From Leptospira stimsonii (GTDB lineage: Bacteria > Spirochaetota > Leptospiria > Leptospirales > Leptospiraceae): a DNA stretch of 64,000 nt. The stretch is taken from contig NZ_QHCS01000004.1 of the NCBI RefSeq assembly GCF_003545875.1, positions 186,001-250,000 of the forward strand. The letters run 5' to 3'. Position numbers and translations under genes: made by a program. Positions 10,218-22,976 of this stretch are shown piece by piece. The notes beneath the pieces are model-generated. The model had not been told where the DNA came from, did not search any database, and worked only from the letters and a program-made list of their open reading frames with translations. Position 1 is the first letter of the stretch. The number at the start of each line of letters is the position of its first letter.

Positions 10218-10712
10218 CTATTGGATTCTTATTTCCGCCGTTTTTTGAAGAACTCTTCCCTCGATTTCTCCTTGGAGACTGAGAATCCAGAGACCTTCTT
10301 CCGGAATTTCCACCGTTCCAACATAGGTCCCATGATTTTTCGAATCTTCACTTAAACTTAAGGAACGATTCCATTCATCGGTTGCGGATCTTTCGATTAG
10401 AATCTGGAGTTTGGCTCCGGAAATCGGAGTCCCGGATTTTTTAAACTGGATTGAAATTTGATTCTTCCCTTTCTTGAGCTCGGGAGTCGCCGTGAAAAGT
10501 TTGCTCTCGTAGGAATAACCTTCCGCGATCATCTTTCTTTGTTCGAGGATGGACTTTTCATAGTTCAATCCTTTCTCATAATATCCTTTTTCGATCGGTC
10601 CGGTATATCCTTCACTCGCATAACGGATCGTAACGACGGTCGCGGCGATCAACGCGACGAATGCGATCCCGATCCATACGAATGCAAGCTTCATACTCTT
10701 ATGTAGTGCCAT
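10218..10712 (-). CDS. ccoH: cbb3 oxidase assembly protein CcoH (FixH)
   Basis: 164 residues with one N-terminal membrane helix (LAFVWIGIAFVALIAATVVT), then the family pattern EKGYYEKGLNYE and a periplasmic beta-rich domain ending in EGRVLQKTAEIRIQ. FixH/CcoH proteins are needed for stable assembly of cbb3 oxidase. The ATG at 10712 has AAGGA nine bases upstream. It is sandwiched between ccoG and ccoI. Confidence 0.88.
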   Translation of the reverse strand: MALHKSMKLAFVWIGIAFVALIAATVVTIRYASEGYTGPIEKGYYEKGLNYEKSILEQRKMIAEGYSYESKLFTATPELKKGKNQISIQFKKSGTPISGAKLQILIERSATDEWNRSLSLSEDSKNHGTYVGTVEIPEEGLWILSLQGEIEGRVLQKTAEIRIQ

Positions 10713-10734
10713 TCAATTTTTCCTTGTTTCCTCT

Positions 10735-12060
10735 TTATTTGATCGGGATTCGAAATGGAATCGTCTTTTTTAATTGAAAGTTTGGATTTTTCAAATCCGT
10801 GATTCGGAGCGATATTTGATGGGTCGGTTTGAACCGATCTTCGGGAACAGGAACCGTTTCTAGGATGATTCTAAAATCCTGAGAGTCGTTTCCCAAAACC
10901 TGAATCGCCGGTTTTTCCGTTCCACCTAACAGAATATGCACGGGAGAACGAAGCGTGCTATCCGCGACTTCTACTTTGAGTTCTCTATTGTCAAATGTAA
11001 GATTCAAAAGGTGTCCGTTGTAGAAATTTCTTACCAAACCGCCAGGAACTTCCATCGGCTGTATGATTCTGTCCGGAAGAACGTTCGCGTAGAGAGGAAC
11101 ACGGTTGTAAAGAAGGGTTCCAGCGGCGGTCAAAACGCAAAGAAGAAGTGTTCCGTAAACCAAACTGCGAGGACGGATCCAACGCACTTTTGATCCAGGT
11201 TGATACGCTTGGGTTTCGGACATATATCCGATCAGAGTTTTTTTCCCTTCTTTTCCCATCGTTTTTGTACACGCATCCACGCATTTTCCGCATGCGATAC
11301 AACCTACGTTCGTACCTTCGCGAATGTCGATTCCCGTTGGACAAACCACCAAACATAGATTACACGCAGTGCAATCTCCTTCTTGAACTCCGGCCTTTCT
11401 TCTTGGTTCGCCGCGTTTGAAATCGTAGGTTACGTTCACGGAGTTCGCGTCCATCATTACGGTTTGGAATCTCGCATATGGGCACGCGTATTTGCAGAAT
11501 TGTTCTCTCACGAAGGCCATGTCGAGATAGAGGGTCGCGGTAAAGAATGCGGTAAAATACGTCCAGACCGGCGGACTTGCAAGAAAAGCGGAAGATCGGA
11601 TTTCGTTTATCATTTCATACGGATCGGCGAAATACGATACCCACGCCAATGCACCGAATATGCTCACGAGAATCCAGAGAAAGTGAACGATAAATTTTCC
11701 GAACTTGGGTGCGTCCTTTTTACCGTATTTGGATCCGAGGATCGTTCTTCCGATCCAATCAAAAACGTCCGTGAACACGGTTTGAGGACAAGCCCATCCG
11801 CACCAGACTCTTCCTATCAATGTCGTAAAGAAAAATAGGGAAAGTCCCATTCCGATCAAGAAAAGATGAAGATAATATCCTTCTTGCGGAGTAAAAATAT
11901 TTCCAAGTAAATAGAATTTTCGATTCGGGATATCTAAACGAATGAATGGATGTTCGCCCCAACGGAGCCAAGGTAGAAAAAAATAGATGGGAAGTAAGAT
12001 CGCCTCTACTAAATATCTTGCCGAACGAATCTTACCGGTAATATGCCTGGAGATGACCAC
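10735..12060 (-). CDS. ccoG: cbb3 oxidase accessory ferredoxin CcoG (FixG/RdxA)
   Basis: 441 residues starting with GTG at 12060, preceded by GGAGG six bases away. Several membrane helices with CGWACPQTVFTDVFDW and CKYACPYARFQ, then two 4Fe-4S motifs, CTACNLCLVVCPTG and CIACGKCVDACTKTM, and a C-terminal periplasmic Ig-like domain. CcoG is a membrane iron-sulfur protein; work in other bacteria links it to copper reduction for oxidase assembly. It opens the ccoGHIS part of the cluster, 134 bp after ccoP; that gap contains a perfect hairpin. Confidence 0.95.
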   Translation of the reverse strand: MVISRHITGKIRSARYLVEAILLPIYFFLPWLRWGEHPFIRLDIPNRKFYLLGNIFTPQEGYYLHLFLIGMGLSLFFFTTLIGRVWCGWACPQTVFTDVFDWIGRTILGSKYGKKDAPKFGKFIVHFLWILVSIFGALAWVSYFADPYEMINEIRSSAFLASPPVWTYFTAFFTATLYLDMAFVREQFCKYACPYARFQTVMMDANSVNVTYDFKRGEPRRKAGVQEGDCTACNLCLVVCPTGIDIREGTNVGCIACGKCVDACTKTMGKEGKKTLIGYMSETQAYQPGSKVRWIRPRSLVYGTLLLCVLTAAGTLLYNRVPLYANVLPDRIIQPMEVPGGLVRNFYNGHLLNLTFDNRELKVEVADSTLRSPVHILLGGTEKPAIQVLGNDSQDFRIILETVPVPEDRFKPTHQISLRITDLKNPNFQLKKTIPFRIPIK

Positions 12061-12148
12061 AAAAGTCCTCCTTAGTGGTCTCCGGAAAGAATGAAAAACA
12101 AAACTCAGTCTTCGTTCTACATTCTTCCCCGAGTATAAACGACGGAAC

Positions 12149-12182
12149 CTTGGATGAAATCCGTTTTAGAGTTTCATCCAAG
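12149..12182 (-). promoter_or_regulatory. Perfect hairpin between ccoP and ccoG
   Basis: CTTGGATGAAA (12149-12159) and TTTCATCCAAG (12172-12182) form a perfect 11-bp stem with a 12-base loop. On the transcribed (minus) strand no T run follows, so it is not a classic terminator. It may mark an RNA processing or stability boundary separating the structural ccoNOQP message from the assembly ccoGHIS message. Confidence 0.5.
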
Positions 12183-12194
12183 AATTTCATAAAC

Positions 12195-12728
12195 TTACTT
12201 TGACGCCTTGAGACTTGCGTTTTGAGTAGCAAGCCAAGCCATCACCTGATAAACTTTTTCCGAACCGAGAGAATTTTCATGCGGAGGCATTGGTCCTCTT
12301 CCCAGTTTCGTTTTGTCTACTGCGATTCCTTTCATAATCGTCGTGTAAACTTCTGCATCGGTTGAACCGTGGATCCATTCCGCGTCGACGAGGTTCGGTC
12401 CGACCAAACCTTGACCGGTTGGACCATGGCAAGCCGCACAGACAGTTTTGAAGTTTTTTTCTCCTTCTGCGATCGCTTCGGCGTTTCCACGCATGGGATT
12501 GCTTCCATCATTGCTTGTTACGGCAACCGCTTTCGGAAACTTCGCTTCGTGTTCCTTTACTTCGTTTTCATAGGCAACGTCTTGTTGCCAACTGGAAAAC
12601 TTATGATAGTAAATCGAATACACGACTGCAACGACGATACTGATCACGAAGATCCACTTCCACCATTCCGGCATCGGATTATCCGATTGTTTGATACCGT
12701 CGAAATCTTTATTTGAATCATGAGTCAT
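12195..12728 (-). CDS. ccoP: cbb3 oxidase subunit CcoP, mono-heme form
   Basis: 177 residues. The N-terminus is the standard CcoP anchor (DGIKQSDNPMPEWWKW and one membrane helix to about residue 41). A single cytochrome c domain follows, with CAACH at residues 97-101 and a likely Met ligand at residue 147 (GRGPMPPH). Classical CcoP is near 300 residues with two CxxCH motifs; this one has only one, so it is a short mono-heme version. A strong GGAGGA site precedes the ATG. It sits between ccoQ and ccoG. Confidence 0.9.
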   Translation of the reverse strand: MTHDSNKDFDGIKQSDNPMPEWWKWIFVISIVVAVVYSIYYHKFSSWQQDVAYENEVKEHEAKFPKAVAVTSNDGSNPMRGNAEAIAEGEKNFKTVCAACHGPTGQGLVGPNLVDAEWIHGSTDAEVYTTIMKGIAVDKTKLGRGPMPPHENSLGSEKVYQVMAWLATQNASLKASK

Positions 12729-12731
12729 GGA

Positions 12732-12878
12732 TCAGTCCTCCTCCAGCATTCTATACTTTGGATCTTCCATTTGTACCTTGCGTTTCTTGTTGTAAACGTA
12801 TGCGGTGATAAGACCGATCGCTAAAACAAGAACTGGTAGTCTTGCAAATTTGTAGATTTGAATCAGTTCCAGTTCCAT
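12732..12878 (-). CDS. ccoQ: Small cbb3 oxidase subunit CcoQ (FixQ-like)
   Basis: A 48-residue frame. The ATG is at 12878 with GAGG five bases upstream, and the stop lies three bases before the ccoP start. The protein has a short N-terminus (MELELIQIYKFARL), one membrane helix (PVLVLAIGLITAYVY), a basic turn NKKRK and an acidic tail EDPKYRMLEED. Size, topology and position between ccoO and ccoP match CcoQ/FixQ. The tail resembles the PKYRMLFD motif of CcoS in the same operon. Confidence 0.8.
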   Translation of the reverse strand: MELELIQIYKFARLPVLVLAIGLITAYVYNKKRKVQMEDPKYRMLEED

Positions 12879-12885
12879 ACTTGCC

Positions 12886-15008
<2,123 letters not shown>

Positions 15009-15187
15009 GAGATTTTGTCTCCTGATTCGATTATTCCTTCGGTCTAAACTCTCAAAGTTAAAAAATTATATACTATTTTAATAAAATAGAATATTCATTT
15101 TTTAATTTAGAGTTTTATAATTTTACCTTATATGAAAACCGACTTGGAAAGAAAAGAAATCCCAGGGTGATTTCATTGAGATAGGAC

Positions 15188-15201
15188 ATGATAATTGTCA
15201 A
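15188..15201 (-). promoter_or_regulatory. Candidate FNR-type box upstream of ccoN
   Basis: On the minus strand the sequence reads TTGACAATTATCAT, which matches eight of ten fixed positions of the FNR consensus TTGAT-N4-ATCAA. It is 180 bp upstream of the ccoN start, within the gap after the FNR-like gene. I could not find a well-placed -10 element, and TTGACA could instead be a -35 hexamer. The rest of the 290-bp gap is AT-rich with no gene. Confidence 0.35.
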
Positions 15202-15298
15202 GTTCCCGGGTTTTGCTTGCGGTTGAGGGAAAAAGGGACCGGAAGAATATGGTCTTTCCGAATACGAAGAATCTTGAGATTCTTTCTCAGAATTGGAT

Positions 15299-16030
15299 TC
15301 AGTGATGGGTTGTCGTTTCTAAATTGGAAATTCCGCGAAGGGCTTCCAGATTTAAGAAACGAATCCTGTTTTTGTGAATTTCGATCCAATCCCGATTTTT
15401 AAAATCCGAAAGGGCACGGACAAGAGTTTCCGTAGTGGTTCCTACCATCGAAGCCATAATTTCCCTCGTAAGATTCAATTCGATTTCCGGTTCGTTTCCG
15501 GACGCCGTTTGAAAGGAAATGAGAAGCTCCGCAAGTTTACTGTGAACCTGTTTCGTACCGAGGGCAACGGTCTGATCTTCTAATTCTTTCCATTCTAAGG
15601 CCATTTGTTTTAGGATTTCCAACTGAAGTTTTGGATCTTCTTTCATGAGATCTTCTAAAACGCCCTTTTGAATGTAACAAGCTTCCACCGGTTCCAGTGC
15701 TTCTGCATTTTGGGAGAATGTGCTTCCGGCCAAGAGATCTCTAAAGCCAACCCATTCTCCGGACCTTCGGATCGAAAACGTTTGTTCTTTACCGGAAGGA
15801 GAGTTCCGAAAAATGCGGACGCATCCAGATTTGATGAAATAAAAACCGTCTGCTTTATCGCCTGAATGGATTACCGTTTCACCTTTTCGAAAAACTCGGA
15901 ATTCTTTCGTAGAATTGATCTTTTCCAAAGTGTCCATAGAGACACACTTCAAAACCGATTTGTGCCGATTGGAACAAAAATAACAGTCTGGGGAAAGTTG
16001 ATCTTCGTTCACGAAACCCAGGCTCTCCAT
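15299..16030 (-). CDS. FNR-type oxygen-responsive transcription regulator
   Basis: 243 residues from the ATG at 16030; longer starts would run into the divergent gene. A cyclic-nucleotide-binding-like beta barrel (residues ~40-140) and a C-terminal winged helix (LTREIMASMVGTTTETLVRA). Cys16, Cys19 and Cys29 lie at the N-terminus (CYFC then C nine residues later) and Cys118 lies in EPVEACYIQ, equivalent by alignment to Cys122 of E. coli FNR (MVCEIPFE); FNR uses Cys20, 23, 29 and 122 for its 4Fe-4S cluster. VGFRDLLAG also matches FNR. The recognition helix reads E-T-L-V-R rather than the usual E-T-I-S-R, so DNA preference may differ slightly. Location directly upstream of the cbb3 operon suggests it controls it. 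Confidence 0.85.
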   Translation of the reverse strand: MESLGFVNEDQLSPDCYFCSNRHKSVLKCVSMDTLEKINSTKEFRVFRKGETVIHSGDKADGFYFIKSGCVRIFRNSPSGKEQTFSIRRSGEWVGFRDLLAGSTFSQNAEALEPVEACYIQKGVLEDLMKEDPKLQLEILKQMALEWKELEDQTVALGTKQVHSKLAELLISFQTASGNEPEIELNLTREIMASMVGTTTETLVRALSDFKNRDWIEIHKNRIRFLNLEALRGISNLETTTHH

Positions 16031-16157
16031 GTTTTTCGAGGTTGTAAATGCATTTTGTTCTCTAAGCAATGGGACGGTAAAAAAATGGAGATCAAAAAAA
16101 CGGTTCGAGATTTTTCTCTTTCTTGTAGAATTGGGAAAACGACCGAAACTAAAAATA

Positions 16158-16772
16158 ATGGATCTCAATTTTAAAGATAAGCTCCAATCCGGGATGTCTT
16201 CCATAGACAATCTTTCCCGAAATCTTCCTCCGCAAGTGCAGAAGACTCTTTTGTATACTGGAATTTCTTTGGCCGTTCTGGGAGTTTCTTTGGCGATCCT
16301 TGTCGGTGTTCAGAGGGGAAAGGAAGGGGCGGCTTTTGAGGACCAAGCGAAAGAATTGGATCGAAAAGCCTTATTCTTAGAAGATATAGAACGCAATTAC
16401 AATCGAAAACGAAAATCCATCCGCTACAGCGATCCGGATCTTTCCGGGTTAGAAGATTCTTCCTCTCTTGAAATCGATCGATACGAAAGGGAAAAACCGA
16501 AGAGTGGACTTTTACCGGAGGCCAATTCTCCGGAAGGAAAGGACCCATTGAGAGATGGAAGAAGGGAAGGCGGAGGAACACCGAAACTTCCGACGGAATC
16601 CGATTCTCTTCCAACGAATGACCGGGAGAGAACACCGGACTCGAATCGAAAACTCGAAGATCCGGGAACGGTGACACCCGATCGAGGGAATTCGAATTCA
16701 TCGAATGGGGACAAACCGAGTTTGATTCGTCCGCCTAAAAATAATTCGAAGGGATCTTCCGAACTGAGATGA
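16158..16772 (+). CDS. Membrane-anchored protein with low-complexity tail
   Basis: 204 residues from the ATG at 16158; the frame extends upstream to 16029 but that part overlaps the divergent regulator start and is not supported. A membrane helix at about residues 30-52 (LLYTGISLAVLGVSLAILVG) is followed by a basic/acidic linker and a long tail rich in Pro, Ser, Asn and charged residues, probably disordered. No family recognised. Its stop overlaps the start of the next TPR gene by 4 bp (ATGA), so the two likely act together, perhaps at the inner membrane. Confidence 0.6.
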   Translation: MDLNFKDKLQSGMSSIDNLSRNLPPQVQKTLLYTGISLAVLGVSLAILVGVQRGKEGAAFEDQAKELDRKALFLEDIERNYNRKRKSIRYSDPDLSGLEDSSSLEIDRYEREKPKSGLLPEANSPEGKDPLRDGRREGGGTPKLPTESDSLPTNDRERTPDSNRKLEDPGTVTPDRGNSNSSNGDKPSLIRPPKNNSKGSSELR

Positions 16773-17761
16773 AATCGATTCGAATTTTGATTCTAGCCGT
16801 TTTCTTTTTCGGAATTTCTTTTTCGATTTCAGCGGATATGCCTCTTCCGTTTCCGGAAGAATCGACAAATTCTTCTCCTGAACCCGAAATGATTCCGGAG
16901 AATACCTCCGGTTCCGCGAAAACGCAAATGGAAGAATCGAAGGCATCGTCTTCTGAAAAATCGGATTCTTCTATAAACACAGACGGAGAATCCAATTCAA
17001 AGGCGACTAACGTATCGAACCCTTCGACTGAAACGAAAGAATCAAGAACCTCATCGAAAGACTCTATGGAAGAGACTCCCGGAGTTCCGGAAAAAACAAC
17101 TCTTCCAAATTCTTCCAAGACGAGTTTGAAAAAGAAGAAGGACAAAAAAAAAGAAGATCCGTCGGAAAGCGGTTTTAAGAAGGGCGTACTTCGTCTCAGA
17201 GAGAATCAGAGAAACAACGCAAAGACCGAGTTCAACCAAGCGAGCGCACAGGGAAAAACAGCAAACGCTTCCAAATTGGAAGATGCAAGGCTAACGGCTG
17301 AGAGCGCGAGTGACGCGAGTTCCATCACGGAACAAATCGATTCCGAAGACGAGAAATGGAAGGCCGTTTTTGAAGTAGCCCGTGCATTGCGAGGAAATGG
17401 AAAAATTCCGGAGGCGGAATCTCAATATCTGAAGATCATTACCGAGGCTCCGGAAACCTTTCAGATGATTTCTCTCCTCTCGCTCGGAGAAATGCTTTCT
17501 CCTACGGATCGAAAGGATTCCGCGAGAAGATACCTGCTTCAGCTCGTGAAACTTCTTCAAAAAAAGCCGGAAATGGATCCCGGAAAGCAGAATCTGGAAA
17601 AAGCGGTAACACTCATTGCAAGAATCTACGGAGATCAAGGAAAATACGAAGAGGCGGAGAATTGGGCGAAAGCGTATCTTAGTCGAATGAACCCGGAAGC
17701 CTCCGAAGATTCTCCTTTTGTAAAAGAACTCCGGAGAATTCTAAAACGACGATACTATTGA
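16769..17761 (+). CDS. Exported TPR-repeat protein with disordered N-terminal region
   Basis: 330 residues. Signal peptide (MKSIRILILAVFFFGISFSISA), then about 110 residues dominated by Ser, Glu, Thr and Lys, probably disordered. The C-terminal half has TPR-like helical repeats (VFEVARALRGNGKIPEAESQ, IARIYGDQGKYEEAENWAKA). TPR proteins usually hold partners in complexes; here a periplasmic scaffold is likely. Coupled to the upstream membrane-anchored protein. The C-terminus ILKRRYY is basic. Confidence 0.75.
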   Translation: MKSIRILILAVFFFGISFSISADMPLPFPEESTNSSPEPEMIPENTSGSAKTQMEESKASSSEKSDSSINTDGESNSKATNVSNPSTETKESRTSSKDSMEETPGVPEKTTLPNSSKTSLKKKKDKKKEDPSESGFKKGVLRLRENQRNNAKTEFNQASAQGKTANASKLEDARLTAESASDASSITEQIDSEDEKWKAVFEVARALRGNGKIPEAESQYLKIITEAPETFQMISLLSLGEMLSPTDRKDSARRYLLQLVKLLQKKPEMDPGKQNLEKAVTLIARIYGDQGKYEEAENWAKAYLSRMNPEASEDSPFVKELRRILKRRYY

Positions 17762-17876
17762 GTTCGAAAGAATTTTTGTTTTGAAGACGAGGGAAAAATC
17801 GAGACTTTTTTGAAATCCGAGAAGTAGGATTTGATTCTTTTTTTCTCCTAGAAAAAAGACGAGATTCCTCCCTTTG

Positions 17877-18005
17877 AATCTGTCGGAACTACGACAATCT
17901 TTCCGTGAAAGTCGCGCGCCCCACCCTGAATTGGGCGGAGGAGGAGAGGCGGTGGGAAAAAACGGGAAACATTTCTCTATCAGAAAATCCTAATTTTTTA
18001 AACTA
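17877..18005. repeat. Intergenic repeat, copy A
   Basis: In the 490-bp gap between two convergent genes. It begins with TGTCGGAACTACGACA (17881-17896), an imperfect hairpin, continues with TTTCCGTGAAAGT and GCGCGCCCCACCCTGA, then a G-rich stretch with GGGCGGAGG, and ends near CAGAAAATCCTA. The same modules in the same order are at 20857-21030 (copy B). A related GGAACTCC hairpin is at 18024-18039. No gene is visible in the rest of this gap. Confidence 0.7.
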
Positions 18006-18251
18006 AAAAAAACCGAATGTCTTTCTAGGAACTCCTACGAAAATACAGTTCCGAACGTTTTGCTTTTCTCTTCTTCCTTTCGATCAAGGTAGGATAAGAT
18101 TGGAAAAACGGAATCGTTCCTTTCCAAAGGTTTTCTTCTATCACCCCACCTGGAAAAAGTGAACCATTTTTACGGAATCTTGCGAGGAAGATTCCGGGTT
18201 ATCGGCTTGAGAACCCGGAGAGAACAAAAAAGAAAGAAAATTAGAAAATTT

Positions 18252-19952
<1,701 letters not shown>

Positions 19953-20053
19953 TTTGTATCTGTAAACTGAAAGAGTTTGTGAAGGAATATTTCTGTAAAG
20001 GAGAAAAGTGAGAAAAACGCTTCAGAAACCGGCTCAATCGACAGATACATAAA

Positions 20054-20836
20054 ATGATGCTCTTTATCGCAATTGCACTCATTCTTGTAGGACTTCTTTG
20101 TTTTATCTACGTCTCTCTGAACCCGCACGGTTCCGGGCAAGAACGTGCCGCATCCAAGGTTCACTCATCTCGTTCCGGGAATTCGGACATCGATCATCTG
20201 ATTTCGAGGCCGAATGCGAAAAGGGGAGGGGAAATTCTCGTAGCCAATAAGCGTTCATCTCAGATGGAGAATTCGGAAAAGCAGAGGTATCTCGAAAACA
20301 AATTCGTGGAAGGAAGAAAAATTCCTAAGCAGAATCCAGTTTCTCAATCTTCCTCCGAATCTCACTTGGAAATTCTTCCGGATGAAGAGAAAGAATTTAT
20401 TTTTCAAGAATCGGATCATTCCGGAATTCAGGTTCTGGAAGAATCGGATTCTTCGTCTTTTATAAAAGAAAATAAGTCGGAAGAAGTGAGAGAGATTCGA
20501 TTTGAAATCGAAGGGCTTCTCTATCTGGATCAGAATCGAGAGATTCCGTTTGAGAGGCTCGCGGATAAGAAGGAAGAACTGACACCGGAACTTTTGAAAG
20601 GTCTCAAAAGAATCGGACCGGGAAAGTTGAACGAGAGCAAGGATTCTCTTTCTTTCGAAGCCCTGAACAGCAGTTATCGATATTCCTTTTCTGAGATTGA
20701 AAAGATTCTCTTCTTTGACGAAGGGATCGTCTTAATTCCTTCGAAATCGAATTATCCGGTTCCTGTCTTTTTTACAAAAGAGACGAGCCACCTCAAATCT
20801 TATCTAGAAAATTCTTCTCAGGTGTTTCCATCTTAA
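20054..20836 (+). CDS. Single-helix membrane protein of unknown function
   Basis: 260 residues. N-terminal membrane helix (MLFIAIALILVGLLCFIYVS), then a polar linker and a C-terminal globular part (IRFEIEGLLYLDQNREIPFE, IEKILFFDEGIVLIPSKSNY) that looks folded. No family recognised. It is divergent from the PpiD-like gene with about 100 bp between starts and is followed by repeat copy B. Confidence 0.65.
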   Translation: MMLFIAIALILVGLLCFIYVSLNPHGSGQERAASKVHSSRSGNSDIDHLISRPNAKRGGEILVANKRSSQMENSEKQRYLENKFVEGRKIPKQNPVSQSSSESHLEILPDEEKEFIFQESDHSGIQVLEESDSSSFIKENKSEEVREIRFEIEGLLYLDQNREIPFERLADKKEELTPELLKGLKRIGPGKLNESKDSLSFEALNSSYRYSFSEIEKILFFDEGIVLIPSKSNYPVPVFFTKETSHLKSYLENSSQVFPS

Positions 20837-20856
20837 GGAAATCATTTATTCTTGGA

Positions 20857-21063
20857 TGAATCTGTCGGAACTCCGACAAATTTTCCGTGAAAAGTAGCGC
20901 GCCCCACCCTGATCTTTTGGGTGGAGGGTTGATGAGCGACTCATAGGGAGCGAATCATTGAGTTTCGGAGGCGGGAAAACGTTCGTTCGAATATTCCTCT
21001 AACAGAAAATTCTACTTTTTGCAAGTAGAATTGTGACTTCGACGCTCTGTCGGAACTCCGACA
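20857..21063. repeat. Intergenic repeat, copy B, plus extra hairpin
   Basis: Begins with TGTCGGAACTCCGACA (20863-20878), then TTTTCCGTGAAAAGT, GCGCGCCCCACCCTGA and GGGTGGAGG, and later GGAGGCGGGAAAACG and CTCTAACAGAAAATTCTA, in the same order as copy A at 17877. A second identical TGTCGGAACTCCGACA (21048-21063) follows and is trailed by AATTTTTT, resembling a small terminator. Like copy A it lies between two convergent genes. Confidence 0.7.
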
Positions 21064-21116
21064 AATTTTTTAGATATAAGAAATCGCCGTTACCGGAATC
21101 GCTCTATAAAAAATTT

Positions 21117-21882
<766 letters not shown>

Positions 21883-21956
21883 TTTTAGATTTCTTGTGAA
21901 ATGAAATTGGAAGCCTCTGGACTGTCAATAGAGAATCCGCTTCTGTTCCGGGATGG

Positions 21957-22976
21957 TTAGAAAGAATCGGGGAAGGAATCCTTCCATTCAAATCTCTCTC
22001 GAAAACGATTCAAAAATTCGGGATCGAGAACATAAAAAACGGAATCGTTTCCGCTTCGAAAGACGGGTTCCTTTAGTGAGGTCTTTCCGATCCATTCTAA
22101 CTCGTAGGCCGATTCCGAATTTTTTCCGAAGTAAATGTTTATCCTTAGTTTCTCACCGGAAGAAAGGTTTTGGACGGTTTCATAAAACGGTTTTTTAAGA
22201 ATTCTCTCCGCCTTTGTCTTAAAAAGTCTTTCGACCCATAGTCCACAATCTTCTCCCCAACAATGATCTTGTTCCGAATTTGCAATCGTCCATTGTCCGG
22301 GTGAAACCTGTTGGATTTGTATCGTAGGATTGGTCTTTGAAGAAAGATTTATAAGAATAGTATGAATTTCTGATATTTCCATTTCATCGGGAATCAAAGA
22401 ATTCGATAGGAAAAAAGTCTCCTTTCCGCGTCCGGCCAAAGGATTGAGACTTTCTTCCACAAACCAGATTTCCTTGTTCTCGGGGATTCTCACGAAGGTT
22501 CCCGATTCCTGTTTTCCGGAAACTCCGATTTCCAACTTCCCGACTTCTCCGGATTCCGTTTGGATTTCGAGTTTTAGTTCTTCTCCGTTTAAGCCGAAGT
22601 CTTGGTTTTTCGAATGTGTTGCGATCTTGGAAAACTTTCTTAGCTTTAAGACGGCTGAAAGAAGTGATTCTATCTTTTTGACATCGGGTCTTGCGGTTGT
22701 TTCCGGTATCTGTACGCTCCAGTTTCCGTTCTTTCTTTCCATAAGAGTTTCGTTTCCTTTTCTTCCGATTCGGATTCTTTCGATTTCGGAACTCTTGTAG
22801 GGAAAAAAAGGCTCCGAGTTGCGATAGGATTTTTGAAAAAACAAAAACGGATCCGAGAGAAGAAGAAAGATCGTTCCTAAAAAAAGGTTCAATAGAAACA
22901 AAAAAAGGGCTTTGTCCTTTTTGAAAAAATTCAAGACGGAGGCGATCCAAAAAGATCCGGAAGATTGGAAACTCAT
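21957..22976 (-). CDS. DUF4340 domain protein of Gld-like ABC cluster
   Basis: 339 residues with an N-terminal membrane helix (ALFLFLLNLFLGTIFLLLSD) and a beta-rich exported part carrying repeats typical of DUF4340: RKNGNWSVQIPETTARPDVK, KNQDFGLNGEELKLEI, a second WTIANSEQ unit and TSLKEPVFRSGNDSVFYVLD. Genes of this family are usually last in operons encoding a GldG-like protein and a GldA/GldF transporter, as here. It overlaps the GldG-like gene by 4 bp. Function unknown. Confidence 0.8.
   Translation of the reverse strand: MSFQSSGSFWIASVLNFFKKDKALFLFLLNLFLGTIFLLLSDPFLFFQKSYRNSEPFFPYKSSEIERIRIGRKGNETLMERKNGNWSVQIPETTARPDVKKIESLLSAVLKLRKFSKIATHSKNQDFGLNGEELKLEIQTESGEVGKLEIGVSGKQESGTFVRIPENKEIWFVEESLNPLAGRGKETFFLSNSLIPDEMEISEIHTILINLSSKTNPTIQIQQVSPGQWTIANSEQDHCWGEDCGLWVERLFKTKAERILKKPFYETVQNLSSGEKLRINIYFGKNSESAYELEWIGKTSLKEPVFRSGNDSVFYVLDPEFLNRFRERFEWKDSFPDSF

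Noticed and set aside
16029..16157. Upstream start for the membrane-anchored gene at 16158
   Set aside because: It overlaps the divergent FNR-like start and encodes text that does not look like protein; the membrane helix lies after 16158.
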